Source of the DNA: VBCG01 sp044226535
GTDB taxonomy: Bacteria; Pseudomonadota; Gammaproteobacteria; Burkholderiales; Casimicrobiaceae
Assembly: GCA_044226535.1 (NCBI GenBank)
Contig: JBGAGT010000008.1
Coordinates: 124,001 to 188,000 of the forward strand
DNA: 64,000 nt
Direction of reading: 5' to 3'
Numbering within the stretch: the first letter of the stretch is position 1; every line of letters begins with the position of its first letter. The translations under genes and the position numbers were made by a program. The notes under the pieces are model-generated. The model had not been told where the DNA came from. It made no database searches and worked only from the letters and a program-made list of their open reading frames with translations. Shown here piece by piece: positions 11,660 through 20,486 of this stretch.

Positions 11660-13534
11660 TTAAACAGGCGTCCCCCCGGCTTCGGCGGAGCCCGCCGAAG
11701 CGGTGGCCTCGGCGCGATCGCGTGCGCGTTCGCGCGCACTTCGCGGCCAGTAGAGGATCGCGATGCCGGTGAGCGCCGCGAGCAGCGAGCCCGCGAAGAT
11801 GGCGAGCTTGGCCGCGGCGAAGTCCTCGGCGGCAGGGAAGGACTGTTCGGCGATGAACAGCGACATGGTGAAGCCGATCCCCGCCAGTGCCCCCGCCCCC
11901 GCGAGTTGTCGCCAGCTGTAGGCGGCGGGCTTGTGGCCGAGCCCCGTCGCCGAGGCGATGGCACAGCCTGCGAGGAAGCCGACGGGCTTGCCCAGCGCCA
12001 GCGCGGCGGCGATCGCCACGAACAGCGCGCCGTGCGAGGCGATCATCGAGCCCGACAGCACCACCCCCGCGTTGGCCAGCGCGAACAGCGGCAGCACCGC
12101 GAAGCTCGACCAGGGCTCGATGGCGCGCAGGGTACGCGACGCGGGCGACTCGAGGCGGTCGTGGATCGCATCCAGGGCGCGCAGCGCGGGAAGCGCAGGC
12201 CCCTGGCCGAGCGGGTCGCCGCCGCGGTTGAGCTCGGCGTCGAAGATGGTCGCCGCCTGGGCGCGCAGCGCGCGCAGGTTGGGCGGGGGCCGCGTGGGAA
12301 TCATGGCGGCGAGCACCACGCCGGTCAGCGTGGGGTGCAGCCCGCCGGCGTGCACCAGCGCCCACAGCACCACGCCCGTCACCGCGTAGGGCAGCGCGCG
12401 GTACACGCCCGCGCGGTTATAGGCGAAGAGCGCGAGGCAGGCCGCGAACGCGGCGAGCAGCCACCCCGCATGGAGCGCGCCGCTGTAGAACGCGCCGACG
12501 ATGACGATCGAGCCCAGGTCGTCGACGATCGCCGCGGCGGTGAGGAACACCCGCAGCTCGACCGGCACGCGCCGGCCCAGCGCGACGATCACCGCCACCG
12601 CGAACGCGGTGTCGGTGGTCATCGGCACGCCCCAGCCATGCGCCAGCGGGCCGGCGGGGACCAGCAGCGTGTAGACCAGCGCGGGCACCAGCATGCCGCC
12701 CAGGCCCGCGGCGACGGGGAACGCGGCGAGCCTGCGCGTCGCGAGGCGGCCGACGGTGAGCTCGCGCTTGATCTCGAGCCCGACCACCAGGAAGAAGATC
12801 GTCAGCAGCCCGTCGTTGATCCATTGCAGCAGCGTCAGCGAGAACGACTGCCCGCCGAGCGCCAGCGAGAAGGGCGTCTGCCAGAACGCGACGAAGGCGT
12901 CGCCGGCGCGCGAATTGACCGCGAGCACCGCGAGGATCGACATCGCCAGCAGCAGCACGCCGGTGGCGGGTGCCCAGCTCGCGAAGTCGACCGCGGCCGC
13001 GTGCACGCGATGGCCGAGGGAACCCAGCATCGCCTCGGACAGCGAGACCTCGTCCCAGGCGCCGTCGTAGCGGCGGCCGTTGATGAAGAAGGTGGGCGTC
13101 ACGCGCACGCCCGAGGCCCTGGCGCTCGCGACGTCCGCGTCGACGCGCGCCAGCGCGCGCGCCTCCGCCTCCGCACCCTGATCGAGCTTCACGTCGCGGG
13201 CGACCGCGACGAGGTCGTCCTCGGTCAGCGACTCCGAGCGCGTCATCAGCTCGACATGCGCCTTCCAGAACTGCGCGTCGTCGCGCGCGGTCTCGGCGAC
13301 GACGGCGGCGCGCCGGGCGAGGTCGCTGCCGGTGATCGGGCGCTGGCGGAACACGTAGCGCATGCGCTCGCCGAAGCGGTCGCGCAGCTTGCCGACCTCC
13401 TCGTTGGCGGCCCGGCAGTACGGGCAGGCGTAGCTGCCGAACTCGACCAGCGTCATCGGGGCGTGGCCGGGGCCGAGCAGGTGGTCGCGCGCCGGGTCCA
13501 CTGCGGCATCGAGCACGTGCGGGGCTTCGTCCAT
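11660..13534 (-). CDS. nhaA: Na+/H+ antiporter NhaA with N-terminal DsbA-like domain
   Basis: A 624-residue fusion. Residues 25-185 form a DsbA/thioredoxin-fold module with an active-site C37-P-Y-C40 and the cis-proline region VTPTFFINGRRYDG. From about 190 a complete NhaA follows, with LVVGLEIKRELTVG, the ion-binding Asp pair D338-D339 in AAAIVDDLGSIVIVGAFYS, and the late ALANAGVVLSGS and GFTMSLFIAEQSF helices. NhaA exchanges Na+ for two protons to control cytoplasmic pH. The ATG at 13534 begins right before the DsbA module. The extra in-frame codons upstream are Arg-rich and run into the divergent gene's leader. Related fusions exist, some with thioredoxin at the other end. Redox control of transport is only a hypothesis. 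Confidence 0.92.
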   Translation of the reverse strand: MDEAPHVLDAAVDPARDHLLGPGHAPMTLVEFGSYACPYCRAANEEVGKLRDRFGERMRYVFRQRPITGSDLARRAAVVAETARDDAQFWKAHVELMTRSESLTEDDLVAVARDVKLDQGAEAEARALARVDADVASARASGVRVTPTFFINGRRYDGAWDEVSLSEAMLGSLGHRVHAAAVDFASWAPATGVLLLAMSILAVLAVNSRAGDAFVAFWQTPFSLALGGQSFSLTLLQWINDGLLTIFFLVVGLEIKRELTVGRLATRRLAAFPVAAGLGGMLVPALVYTLLVPAGPLAHGWGVPMTTDTAFAVAVIVALGRRVPVELRVFLTAAAIVDDLGSIVIVGAFYSGALHAGWLLAAFAACLALFAYNRAGVYRALPYAVTGVVLWALVHAGGLHPTLTGVVLAAMIPTRPPPNLRALRAQAATIFDAELNRGGDPLGQGPALPALRALDAIHDRLESPASRTLRAIEPWSSFAVLPLFALANAGVVLSGSMIASHGALFVAIAAALALGKPVGFLAGCAIASATGLGHKPAAYSWRQLAGAGALAGIGFTMSLFIAEQSFPAAEDFAAAKLAIFAGSLLAALTGIAILYWPRSARERARDRAEATASAGSAEAGGTPV

Positions 13535-13662
13535 CGTCGTCGGAGTGGTTGTGGCGTTGCGAAGCGTAGCATCGCGCGGCACACCGCACCGCCACGCCTG
13601 CGACTGCATCGGCGCGGGCCCCCGGAGGCCTCGCGAGCCTGTGCGATCATCGGCGGCAGCCC

Positions 13663-15297
13663 ATGGCCCCGATCGAGATCGCGCTGACCCTCCTGCTCGC
13701 GGTGCTGGCGAGTGGCTATATCGCGCGGGCACTGCCCATCGCGCTGCCGCTGCCGCTGGTGCAGATCGCGCTGGGCGCCGTCATCGCCGGGCTGCTGGGC
13801 CATGGGATCACCCTCGAGCCGCAGGTGTTCTTCCTGCTGTTCCTTCCACCGCTGCTGTTCCTCGACGGCTGGCGCATCCCCAAGGACGCGCTGAAGCGGG
13901 ACCGGCCCGCGATCGTGCACCTCGCCTTCGGCCTGGTGGTGTTCACGGTGATCGGCGCGGGCTTCCTGATCCATGCGCTGATCCCGCAGATGCCGCTGCC
14001 GGTGGCGTTCGCGCTGGCGGCCGTCCTCTCCCCCACCGACCCCGTGGCCGTCACCTCGATCGCGGCACGCACGAGCTTCCCGCCGCGCGCCATGCGCATC
14101 CTCGAGGGCGAGGCGCTGCTCAACGACGCCTCGGGCCTCGTCGCCTTCCGCTTCGCGGTGGCCGCCGCGGTGACGGGGGCGTTCTCGCTGTCGCAGGCGG
14201 CGATGACCTTCGCCTACGTCGCGGTCGTGGGCATCGCTGCCGGCGTGCTGGTCACCATCGGCGGCGGGCGGCTTCGCAGCTTCGTCGCGCGCAGGCTCGG
14301 CGAGGAGGCGGGCGCGCCCGTGCTGCTCTCCCTGCTGCTGCCCTTCGGCGCCTACCTCGCCGCCGAGGCGCTGCACGCCTCGGGCATCCTCGCGGCGGTC
14401 GGCGCCGGCATCGCGATGAGCCGCATCGAGCTATCGGGTACCGCGCTGCCCAGCACGCGCGTGCACCGCGCGGCGGTCTGGGACACCGTGCAGTTCGCGC
14501 TCAACGGCATCATGTTCGTGCTGCTGGGCGAGCAGCTGCCGCGCGCCTTCCAGAGCGGCGTCGGCGGCAACGGCAACGTGATCGGCGCGCTCGACCTCTC
14601 GGCGCGCGCGCTGGCGATCGCCGCAGGCCTCGTGCTGCTGCGCTTCGCCTGGGTGTGGGTCTCGCTCGCCATCGCCCGCCGCATCCGGCGCGACCACTGG
14701 GACAAGATGCCGGCGCCACGGCTGCGCATGGTGGCCGCGATGTCGGTGGCGGGCGTGCGCGGCGCCATCACCATGGCCGCCGTCATGACGCTGCCGCTGG
14801 CGATGCCCGACGGCACGCCCTTCCCCGCGCGCGACATCGCGATCTTCGTCGCCGGCGCGGTCATCCTGATCTCGCTGGTGCTGGCGAGCGCCGCGCTGCC
14901 GCCGCTGCTGCGCGACCTGCCGGCAGCGCCCGACGACCGGCACCATCGCGAGGAAGACCTGGCGCAGCGCGAGGCCGGCGCGGCGGCCATCGCCGCCATC
15001 GAGCGCGAGCTCGCGCGCCGTGCCGAGCAACCGGGCGCCGACGTGCGCAGCGACGCGGCGGCGCGCGTGGTCGCGCTGTACCGCCGCTCGCAGGGGCAGG
15101 CGCAGTCCGAGGACGACGCCTCGCGCTTCCGCGAGGGCGAGGCGGCCGAGCACGGCTTCCGGCTGGTGGGGCTGCGTGCCGAGCGGGCGCGCATCTACGA
15201 GCTCGCGCGCGAGGACCGGCTGTCCGACGAGACCGCGCGCGAGCTGGTGCGCGGCCTCGACCTCGCCGAGGCGCGCTACCGGCAGGAATTGGGCTAG
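13663..15297 (+). CDS. CPA1 family cation/proton antiporter
   Basis: A 544-residue Na+(K+)/H+ exchanger of the CPA1 (NhaP/YjcE) family with about 12 helices, then a ~130-residue cytosolic tail rich in Arg, Glu and Ala. Family landmarks are VLSPTDPVAVTSIA, EGEALLNDASGLVAFRFAV (ion-binding Asn-Asp pair) and the late VRGAITMAAVMTLPL helix. The ATG at 13663 begins a hydrophobic first helix. It is divergent from nhaA across 128 bp, so the two may share regulation. Its stop overlaps the convergent cupin gene by four bases. Ion preference cannot be read from the sequence. Confidence 0.92.
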   Translation: MAPIEIALTLLLAVLASGYIARALPIALPLPLVQIALGAVIAGLLGHGITLEPQVFFLLFLPPLLFLDGWRIPKDALKRDRPAIVHLAFGLVVFTVIGAGFLIHALIPQMPLPVAFALAAVLSPTDPVAVTSIAARTSFPPRAMRILEGEALLNDASGLVAFRFAVAAAVTGAFSLSQAAMTFAYVAVVGIAAGVLVTIGGGRLRSFVARRLGEEAGAPVLLSLLLPFGAYLAAEALHASGILAAVGAGIAMSRIELSGTALPSTRVHRAAVWDTVQFALNGIMFVLLGEQLPRAFQSGVGGNGNVIGALDLSARALAIAAGLVLLRFAWVWVSLAIARRIRRDHWDKMPAPRLRMVAAMSVAGVRGAITMAAVMTLPLAMPDGTPFPARDIAIFVAGAVILISLVLASAALPPLLRDLPAAPDDRHHREEDLAQREAGAAAIAAIERELARRAEQPGADVRSDAAARVVALYRRSQGQAQSEDDASRFREGEAAEHGFRLVGLRAERARIYELAREDRLSDETARELVRGLDLAEARYRQELG

Positions 15298-15752
15298 CCC
15301 GCGAGGAAGGCGGCGATCGCGGGATCGCGCGCCAGCGCCTCGAGCACCTCCGGCCCCGGGAGCTCGGGCTTGTCGCGGGTGGCGTCGACCATGCAGAGGA
15401 AGCCCAGCGGGGTTTCCGGCGCGGCGCGGAACTGGTGCCAGGTGCGCGGCGGGACGGTCACGAGGTCGAAGGGCATGATGGCCTCGACCACCTCGCCCAC
15501 CAGCACGCGGCCCCGGCCGCGCAGCACCATCACCGCGTGCACGTGCCCATGCCGCTCGAGCGTGGAGTGGCCGCCGGGCGCCACCTCGAAGTAGCGCAGC
15601 TCGCCGGCGAGGTCGTCGCGGCGGAACAGCGTCTGGCGCGTGATGTCGCGGAACGGCGCGCTGCCCTCGTCCTTGTAGCGCGTCACGTCGACGTCCTGCC
15701 AGCCGAACGCGGCACCGTGCTCGCCGAAACGGCGGATGGGGCCGTGGCTCAT
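15294..15752 (-). CDS. Cupin domain protein
   Basis: A 152-residue single-domain cupin. The first cupin motif is seen in FEVAPGGHSTLERHGHVHAVMVLRG (three His and a Glu as metal ligands) and the second in VTVPPRTWHQFRA (fourth His). It therefore probably binds a divalent metal. Function is not assigned. It is the last of three leftward genes, 61 bp after the RuBisCO-like protein and following carbonic anhydrase, which suggests co-transcription. Small cupins beside sugar-phosphate enzymes are often isomerases or sugar-binding proteins, so an isomerase partner for the RuBisCO-like enzyme is one idea. Its 3' end overlaps the CPA1 gene by four bases. Confidence 0.88.
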   Translation of the reverse strand: MSHGPIRRFGEHGAAFGWQDVDVTRYKDEGSAPFRDITRQTLFRRDDLAGELRYFEVAPGGHSTLERHGHVHAVMVLRGRGRVLVGEVVEAIMPFDLVTVPPRTWHQFRAAPETPLGFLCMVDATRDKPELPGPEVLEALARDPAIAAFLAG

Positions 15753-15813
15753 GGGAATGCCCTCCGCGCTGCGCGCCCCGGGCCCGCTTCGCGCTTGGGG
15801 CGGCCCGGCGCGC

Positions 15814-16899
15814 TCATGTGAGCGCCTCGACGAACGCGCGCGTGCGCGCCGCCACGTCGGCCGCGCCGATCAGGTCACCGCCTGCCAGCAGCATCGCGTC
15901 GATGCCGTAGCGCGCGCGGACCTCGGGCACGCGCTCGAGGCTCAAGCCGCCCGCGGGCACCGGCATCGTCGGCTCGAGGCCGTGGAGCGCGGCTGCCGCG
16001 GCGGCGGCGATGCGCGGGCCCTCGCCGCCGGCGGCGGCGAAGCGCCCGCCCGCGGCCGGGAAGATGGTGGCGTCGGCGCCGAACAGGCGGAACAGCGTGC
16101 CGAGCAGGACCGGCGCCGCGATCGCCGTGCATCCCGCCATCGACGGATGGGCGAGCAGGGCCATGCCGCTGCCGCGCGCCAGCGCCGACAGCATCGACAC
16201 GCCGCTCACCATCGGCGCCAGCATCACCATGGAGACGCCCGCGGCACGCGCGAGCTCGAGCTGGCGCGCGAGGGCGCCGGCATCGCCGGTGAGGCTCGGC
16301 GCGTACACCGCGCGCCGACCCGTGCGCTGCGCCACCGCGTCGAGCGCGCGCGTCACGGCCGCCACGCGCACCGCGAAGGGCGCGGCACGCTGGTCGGCGA
16401 GGCCGTGGTCGTCCTTGATCACGTCGATGCCCGCCTCGGCGAAGGTCGCGGCCAGCGCGGCGAGCGAAGCGGCGTCGAGGCCCTGGGGCTTGAGCGCCGA
16501 GGCGGCGAGCGGCCGTCCCTGCACGCCGGCCAGCGCGCGCAGGCCGACGACGCCGAAGCGCGGGCCGCCGAACGCCGTGGCGAGCGAGCGCGGCAGTTGC
16601 ACATCGACCAGCGCGACGTCGGGCTGCAGCGAGCTGTTGCCGAACAGCATGTTGAGGAGCTGGCCCGCGTCGTCGCCGACGGTCTCGCAGGCCAGCTCGA
16701 CGCGGGCCTCGTACAGGTCCTCGCCGCGCTCGTCGATCGCGGCGACGCGCCCCGCCACCTCCGCGCGCACGCGTTCGTCGCGCAGCGCGGCACGCGGCAG
16801 CTCGACGCTCTGCTCGAGCGCCAGCGCCTCGGCGCGCGCCGCCACCGACTCCCGCGTCGCGCGCAGGCGGTATACCGCCACGAGGCGCTCGGCGCTCAT
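15814..16899 (-). CDS. RuBisCO-like protein (form IV)
   Basis: A 361-residue homologue of the RuBisCO large subunit that is not a carboxylase. Alignable active-site regions are K137-P-Q-G (RuBisCO has K-P-K), K162-D-D-H (the carbamylated Lys and Asp are kept, but the metal-binding Glu is His), H251-P-S-M-A (the Arg of the His-Arg pair is replaced), GGRF near 284, PAGG near 316 and AGGD near 339 for phosphate. The enolisation machinery looks usable while CO2-handling residues are lost. Characterised form IV proteins act in methionine salvage or apionate catabolism, but no mtn or api/oia genes are nearby. It starts 38 bp after carbonic anhydrase. The subfamily is not assigned. Confidence 0.85.
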   Translation of the reverse strand: MSAERLVAVYRLRATRESVAARAEALALEQSVELPRAALRDERVRAEVAGRVAAIDERGEDLYEARVELACETVGDDAGQLLNMLFGNSSLQPDVALVDVQLPRSLATAFGGPRFGVVGLRALAGVQGRPLAASALKPQGLDAASLAALAATFAEAGIDVIKDDHGLADQRAAPFAVRVAAVTRALDAVAQRTGRRAVYAPSLTGDAGALARQLELARAAGVSMVMLAPMVSGVSMLSALARGSGMALLAHPSMAGCTAIAAPVLLGTLFRLFGADATIFPAAGGRFAAAGGEGPRIAAAAAAALHGLEPTMPVPAGGLSLERVPEVRARYGIDAMLLAGGDLIGAADVAARTRAFVEALT

Positions 16900-16937
16900 C
16901 GGCCGCCTGCCGGGCGATGGTTCCGCATGCGCGCCCT

Positions 16938-17630
16938 TCAGCGAGCCTTCGCCGCGCCGCCCTGCGCGTCGCGCGCCGCGGCCGCGACGGCGGCCACGCG
17001 CGCGACGGCGGCGTCGTAGCCGGTGTCGAGCTTCCCCGGCGCATCGACCTCGAACCCGAGGTCGTTGACGATGCCGTCGGCGAGGCTGTAGCACCAGCCG
17101 TGCAGCGTCAGCGCCTGGCCGCGCTGCCAGGCGTCCTGCACGATGGTCGTGCGCGCGACGTGCTGCGCCTGCTCCAGCACGTTGAACTCGCACAGCCGGT
17201 CGACGATCTCGTCCTCGGCGAGGCCCTCGAGCGCGGCCATGTGGCGCTCGGCGACGTCTTGCACGTGGCGCAGCCAGTTGTCGATGAGGCCGAGCGGGCG
17301 ACGCTGCCAGGCCGCGCGCACGCCGCCGCAGCCGTAGTGGCCGACGACGATCACGTGCTCGACCTTCAGCACGTCGACCGCGAATTGCAGCACCGACAGG
17401 CAGTTGAGGTCGCTGTGCACGACGACGTTGGCGACGTTGCGGTGGACGAACAGCTCGCCGGGGAGCAGGTCGACGATCTCGTTGGCGGGCACGCGGCTGT
17501 CGGAGCACCCGATCCACAGGTAGCGCGGCGTCTGCTGGGCGACCAGGCGCTGGAAGAAGTCCGGCGTCCTCGCGTGGATCGCCTCGGACCAGCGGCGGTT
17601 GTTCTCGATGAGGTGCTTGATGGAGCTCAT
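16938..17630 (-). CDS. can: Beta-carbonic anhydrase
   Basis: A 230-residue zinc enzyme interconverting CO2 and bicarbonate in the cytoplasm. Zinc ligands are clear: C42 with the D44-R46 dyad in IGCSDSRVPANEI, then H98 and C101 in VGHYGCGGVRAA. The segment GELFVHRNVANVV is also conserved. The ATG at 17630 is chosen because the N-terminus SSIKHLIENNRRWSEAI matches the E. coli Can type. It is divergent from PEP carboxylase with only 75 bp between, a pairing that would supply bicarbonate to that enzyme. The RuBisCO-like and cupin genes follow on the same strand. The Ala/Arg-rich C-terminal ~20 residues are a lineage extension. Confidence 0.95.
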   Translation of the reverse strand: MSSIKHLIENNRRWSEAIHARTPDFFQRLVAQQTPRYLWIGCSDSRVPANEIVDLLPGELFVHRNVANVVVHSDLNCLSVLQFAVDVLKVEHVIVVGHYGCGGVRAAWQRRPLGLIDNWLRHVQDVAERHMAALEGLAEDEIVDRLCEFNVLEQAQHVARTTIVQDAWQRGQALTLHGWCYSLADGIVNDLGFEVDAPGKLDTGYDAAVARVAAVAAAARDAQGGAAKAR

Positions 17631-17705
17631 GGTCGGCAAGGGCGTGCACGGCAAGCGGTGCGCGATGCAGGACATGATACCGGGCATGCCACAATCGCCC
17701 TTGCC

Positions 17706-20486
17706 ATGACACCCGACGACCCCCCACACGCCGCCCGCGAAGCCGAACCCTGGGAGGAGACGCGGCTCCTCGGCCGCCTGCTGGGCGCCGTGCTGCGCAT
17801 GCAGACCGGCGAGGGCGGCTACGCGCGCGTCGAGGCCATCCGCCAGACCGCCGTGCGCTTCCACCGCGCCTCCGCCGCCGACGCGCCCGCCGTCCAGGCG
17901 GAGCTGCACGCGCAACTCGAGGGCCTCGACGCCGACGCCACGCTGACGGTGGTGCGCGCGTTCAGCCAGTTCTCGCTGCTCGCCAACATCGCCGAGGACC
18001 TCAACCAGCACCGCCGCCGCCGCGCCCAGCGGCTGGCGCCCGGGGCGGCACCCGAGGGGAGCCTGCGCCACGCGCTGGCGCGCGTCGCCGCGGCGCGCGT
18101 CCCCCTTTCCCGCCTGACCGCGCTCGCGGCCGCGGCGCAGGTTTCCCCCGTGCTCACCGCGCACCCCACCGAGGTGCAGCGCAAGAGCATCCTCGAGCTC
18201 ACGGCGCGCATCTCCGGGCTGCTGCGCGCCCGCGAGCGCGCCGCGCGCGACAGCGAGCGCACCGACGCCATCGACGCCGACCTCGGCCGCGCCGTGCTGA
18301 CGCTGTGGCAGACCGCCACCATCCGCGGCACGCGGCTGCGCGTGATCGACGAGATCGACAACGCGCTGTCGTTCTACCGCACCACGCTGCTCCACGCGCT
18401 GCCACTGATGCTCGACGACCTCGAGGACGCGCTGCGCGCGCTGCCGGGCGTCGGCGGCGACTACCGCATGCCCTCGGTGATGACCATGGGCTCGTGGATC
18501 GGCGGCGATCGCGACGGCAACCCCTACGTCACCGCCGAGGTGCTCGACGAGGCGATCTCGCGGCAGGCGCAGGTCGCGCTGTCGCACTACCTCGAGGAGG
18601 TCCATGCGCTGGGCAGCGAGCTCTCGCTGTCGGCCTCGCTGTCGCCGCCCAGCGAGGCGCTGGCGGACCTGGCGCAACGCGCGCAGGACGATTCGCCCTT
18701 CCGCCAGGACGAGCCCTACCGGCGCGCGCTGATCGGCATCTACGCGCGCCTCGCCGCGACGCTGCGCGACCTCACGGGCCGCGCCGCGCCGCGCGAGCCG
18801 CGCGTGGCGCTGCCGCGCTACGACGACGCGGCGGGCTTCGCCGCCGACCTCGCGGTGATCGAGCAGTCGCTGGAATCCCACGGCGCGTCGGCGCTGGCGC
18901 GCGGGAGGCTGCGCGAGCTCCGGCGCGCGGTCGCCACCTTCGGCTTCCACCTCGCCACGCTCGACCTGCGGCAGAACTCCATCCGCCACGAGGCCGTCGT
19001 CGACGAGCTCCTCGCCAAGGTCGGCGCCTGCGAGGGCTACGCCGCGCTCGACGAGGCGGGGCGCGTCGCCGTGCTCACCGCCGAGCTCGAGCAGCCGCGC
19101 CTCCTCTGCTCGCCCTACCTCGACTACAGCGAGGCCACGCTCGGCGAGCTTGCCATCCTGCGCATCGCCGCGCGCATCCACCGCGAGTTCGGCGAGCCGG
19201 CGCTCGCGCACTACGTCATCTCCAAGTGCGAGGCCCTGTCGGACCTGCTGGAGGTGGTGCTGCTGCTGCGCGAGGTGGGCCTCGTCAGCTACCAGGACGG
19301 CCTCGCCGCCGCGGTCGACATCGTCCCGCTGTTCGAGACCATCGACGACCTCTCGCGCTGCGCATCGATCATGGAAGAGGCCTTCACGCACCCGCTCTAC
19401 CGGCGCATCGTCGAGTCGCGCGGGGCGCTGCAGGAGGTGATGCTGGGTTATTCGGACAGCAACAAGGACGGCGGCTACGTCGCCGCCAACTGGGCGCTGT
19501 ACCGCGCCGAGCGCGCGCTGGTCGAGCTCTTCGCGCACCACGCGGTGCGCCTGCGGCTGTTCCACGGCCGCGGCGGCACCGTCGGGCGCGGCGGCGGCCC
19601 GGCCTACGAGGCCATCCTCGCCCAGCCGCCGGGCAGCGTCGCCGGCGCGATGCGCATCACCGAGCAGGGCGAGATCATCGCCAGCAAGTATGCCGACCCC
19701 GAGCTCGGCCGGCACAACCTCGAGACGCTGCTGGCGGCGGTGATCGAGGCGAGCCTCGTCGAGCCGCCCGCCGACGGGCCCGACGGCGACCCGCGCTATG
19801 CCGCCGTGATGGAATCGCTGTCGGCGCTGGCGTTCTCCGCCTACCGCGCGCTGGTCTACGACGACCCGAAGTTCGCCGCGTACTTCCATGCCACCACGCC
19901 GGTGGCGGAAATCGGCTCGCTCAACATCGGCAGCCGCCCGGCGTCGCGCACCGGCTCGATGCGCATCGAGGACCTGCGCGCGATCCCCTGGGTGTTCAGC
20001 TGGGGGCTGTGCCGGCTGATGCTGCCGGGCTGGTACGGCTTCGGCGCCGCCGTCGAGGCCTGGATGGCGGCGAACCCCGGCGGCCTCGCCACGCTGCAGG
20101 CGATGGCGCGCGAATGGCCGTTCTTCCAGTCGTTCCTGTCCAACATGGAGATGGTGCTGGCCAAGAGCGACCTCGCCATCGCCTCGCGCTATGCGGCGCT
20201 CTACCCCGACGCGGTGCACCGCGAGCGCATCTTCGGCGCGCTGCGCGACGAGCACGCGCGCACGCTGCGCTGGCTGGCGACGATCACCGGACGCGATGCC
20301 CTGCTCGCGGACACCCCCGTGCTGGCGCGCGCCATCCGCAACCGCTTTCCGTACATCGACCCCCTCAACCACCTGCAGGTGGAGCTCCTGAAGCGGCTGC
20401 GCGGCGGCCAGGACGACGCACAGACGCGCAACGCGCTGCACATCACCATCAACGGCATCGCCACGGGCCTGCGCAACAGCGGCTAG
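17706..20486 (+). CDS. ppc: Phosphoenolpyruvate carboxylase
   Basis: A 926-residue cytosolic enzyme adding bicarbonate to PEP to make oxaloacetate, replenishing the TCA cycle. Catalytic features: His153 in LTAHPTEVQRKS, GSWIGGDRDGNPYVT, the second signature VMLGYSDSNKDGGYVAANW, and the mobile glycine loop FHGRGGTVGRGGGP. The C-terminus is RNSG where many enzymes end QNTG, keeping the terminal Gly that lies in the active site. The ATG at 17706 gives a standard length and is 75 bp from the divergent carbonic anhydrase gene. Its 3' end overlaps the convergent sensor gene by four bases. Confidence 0.96.
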   Translation: MTPDDPPHAAREAEPWEETRLLGRLLGAVLRMQTGEGGYARVEAIRQTAVRFHRASAADAPAVQAELHAQLEGLDADATLTVVRAFSQFSLLANIAEDLNQHRRRRAQRLAPGAAPEGSLRHALARVAAARVPLSRLTALAAAAQVSPVLTAHPTEVQRKSILELTARISGLLRARERAARDSERTDAIDADLGRAVLTLWQTATIRGTRLRVIDEIDNALSFYRTTLLHALPLMLDDLEDALRALPGVGGDYRMPSVMTMGSWIGGDRDGNPYVTAEVLDEAISRQAQVALSHYLEEVHALGSELSLSASLSPPSEALADLAQRAQDDSPFRQDEPYRRALIGIYARLAATLRDLTGRAAPREPRVALPRYDDAAGFAADLAVIEQSLESHGASALARGRLRELRRAVATFGFHLATLDLRQNSIRHEAVVDELLAKVGACEGYAALDEAGRVAVLTAELEQPRLLCSPYLDYSEATLGELAILRIAARIHREFGEPALAHYVISKCEALSDLLEVVLLLREVGLVSYQDGLAAAVDIVPLFETIDDLSRCASIMEEAFTHPLYRRIVESRGALQEVMLGYSDSNKDGGYVAANWALYRAERALVELFAHHAVRLRLFHGRGGTVGRGGGPAYEAILAQPPGSVAGAMRITEQGEIIASKYADPELGRHNLETLLAAVIEASLVEPPADGPDGDPRYAAVMESLSALAFSAYRALVYDDPKFAAYFHATTPVAEIGSLNIGSRPASRTGSMRIEDLRAIPWVFSWGLCRLMLPGWYGFGAAVEAWMAANPGGLATLQAMAREWPFFQSFLSNMEMVLAKSDLAIASRYAALYPDAVHRERIFGALRDEHARTLRWLATITGRDALLADTPVLARAIRNRFPYIDPLNHLQVELLKRLRGGQDDAQTRNALHITINGIATGLRNSG

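Noticed and set aside
15814..16899. Genuine carbon-fixing RuBisCO
   Set aside because: Key residues of the carboxylase (second Lys of K-P-K, metal-binding Glu, Arg of the His-Arg pair) are replaced.
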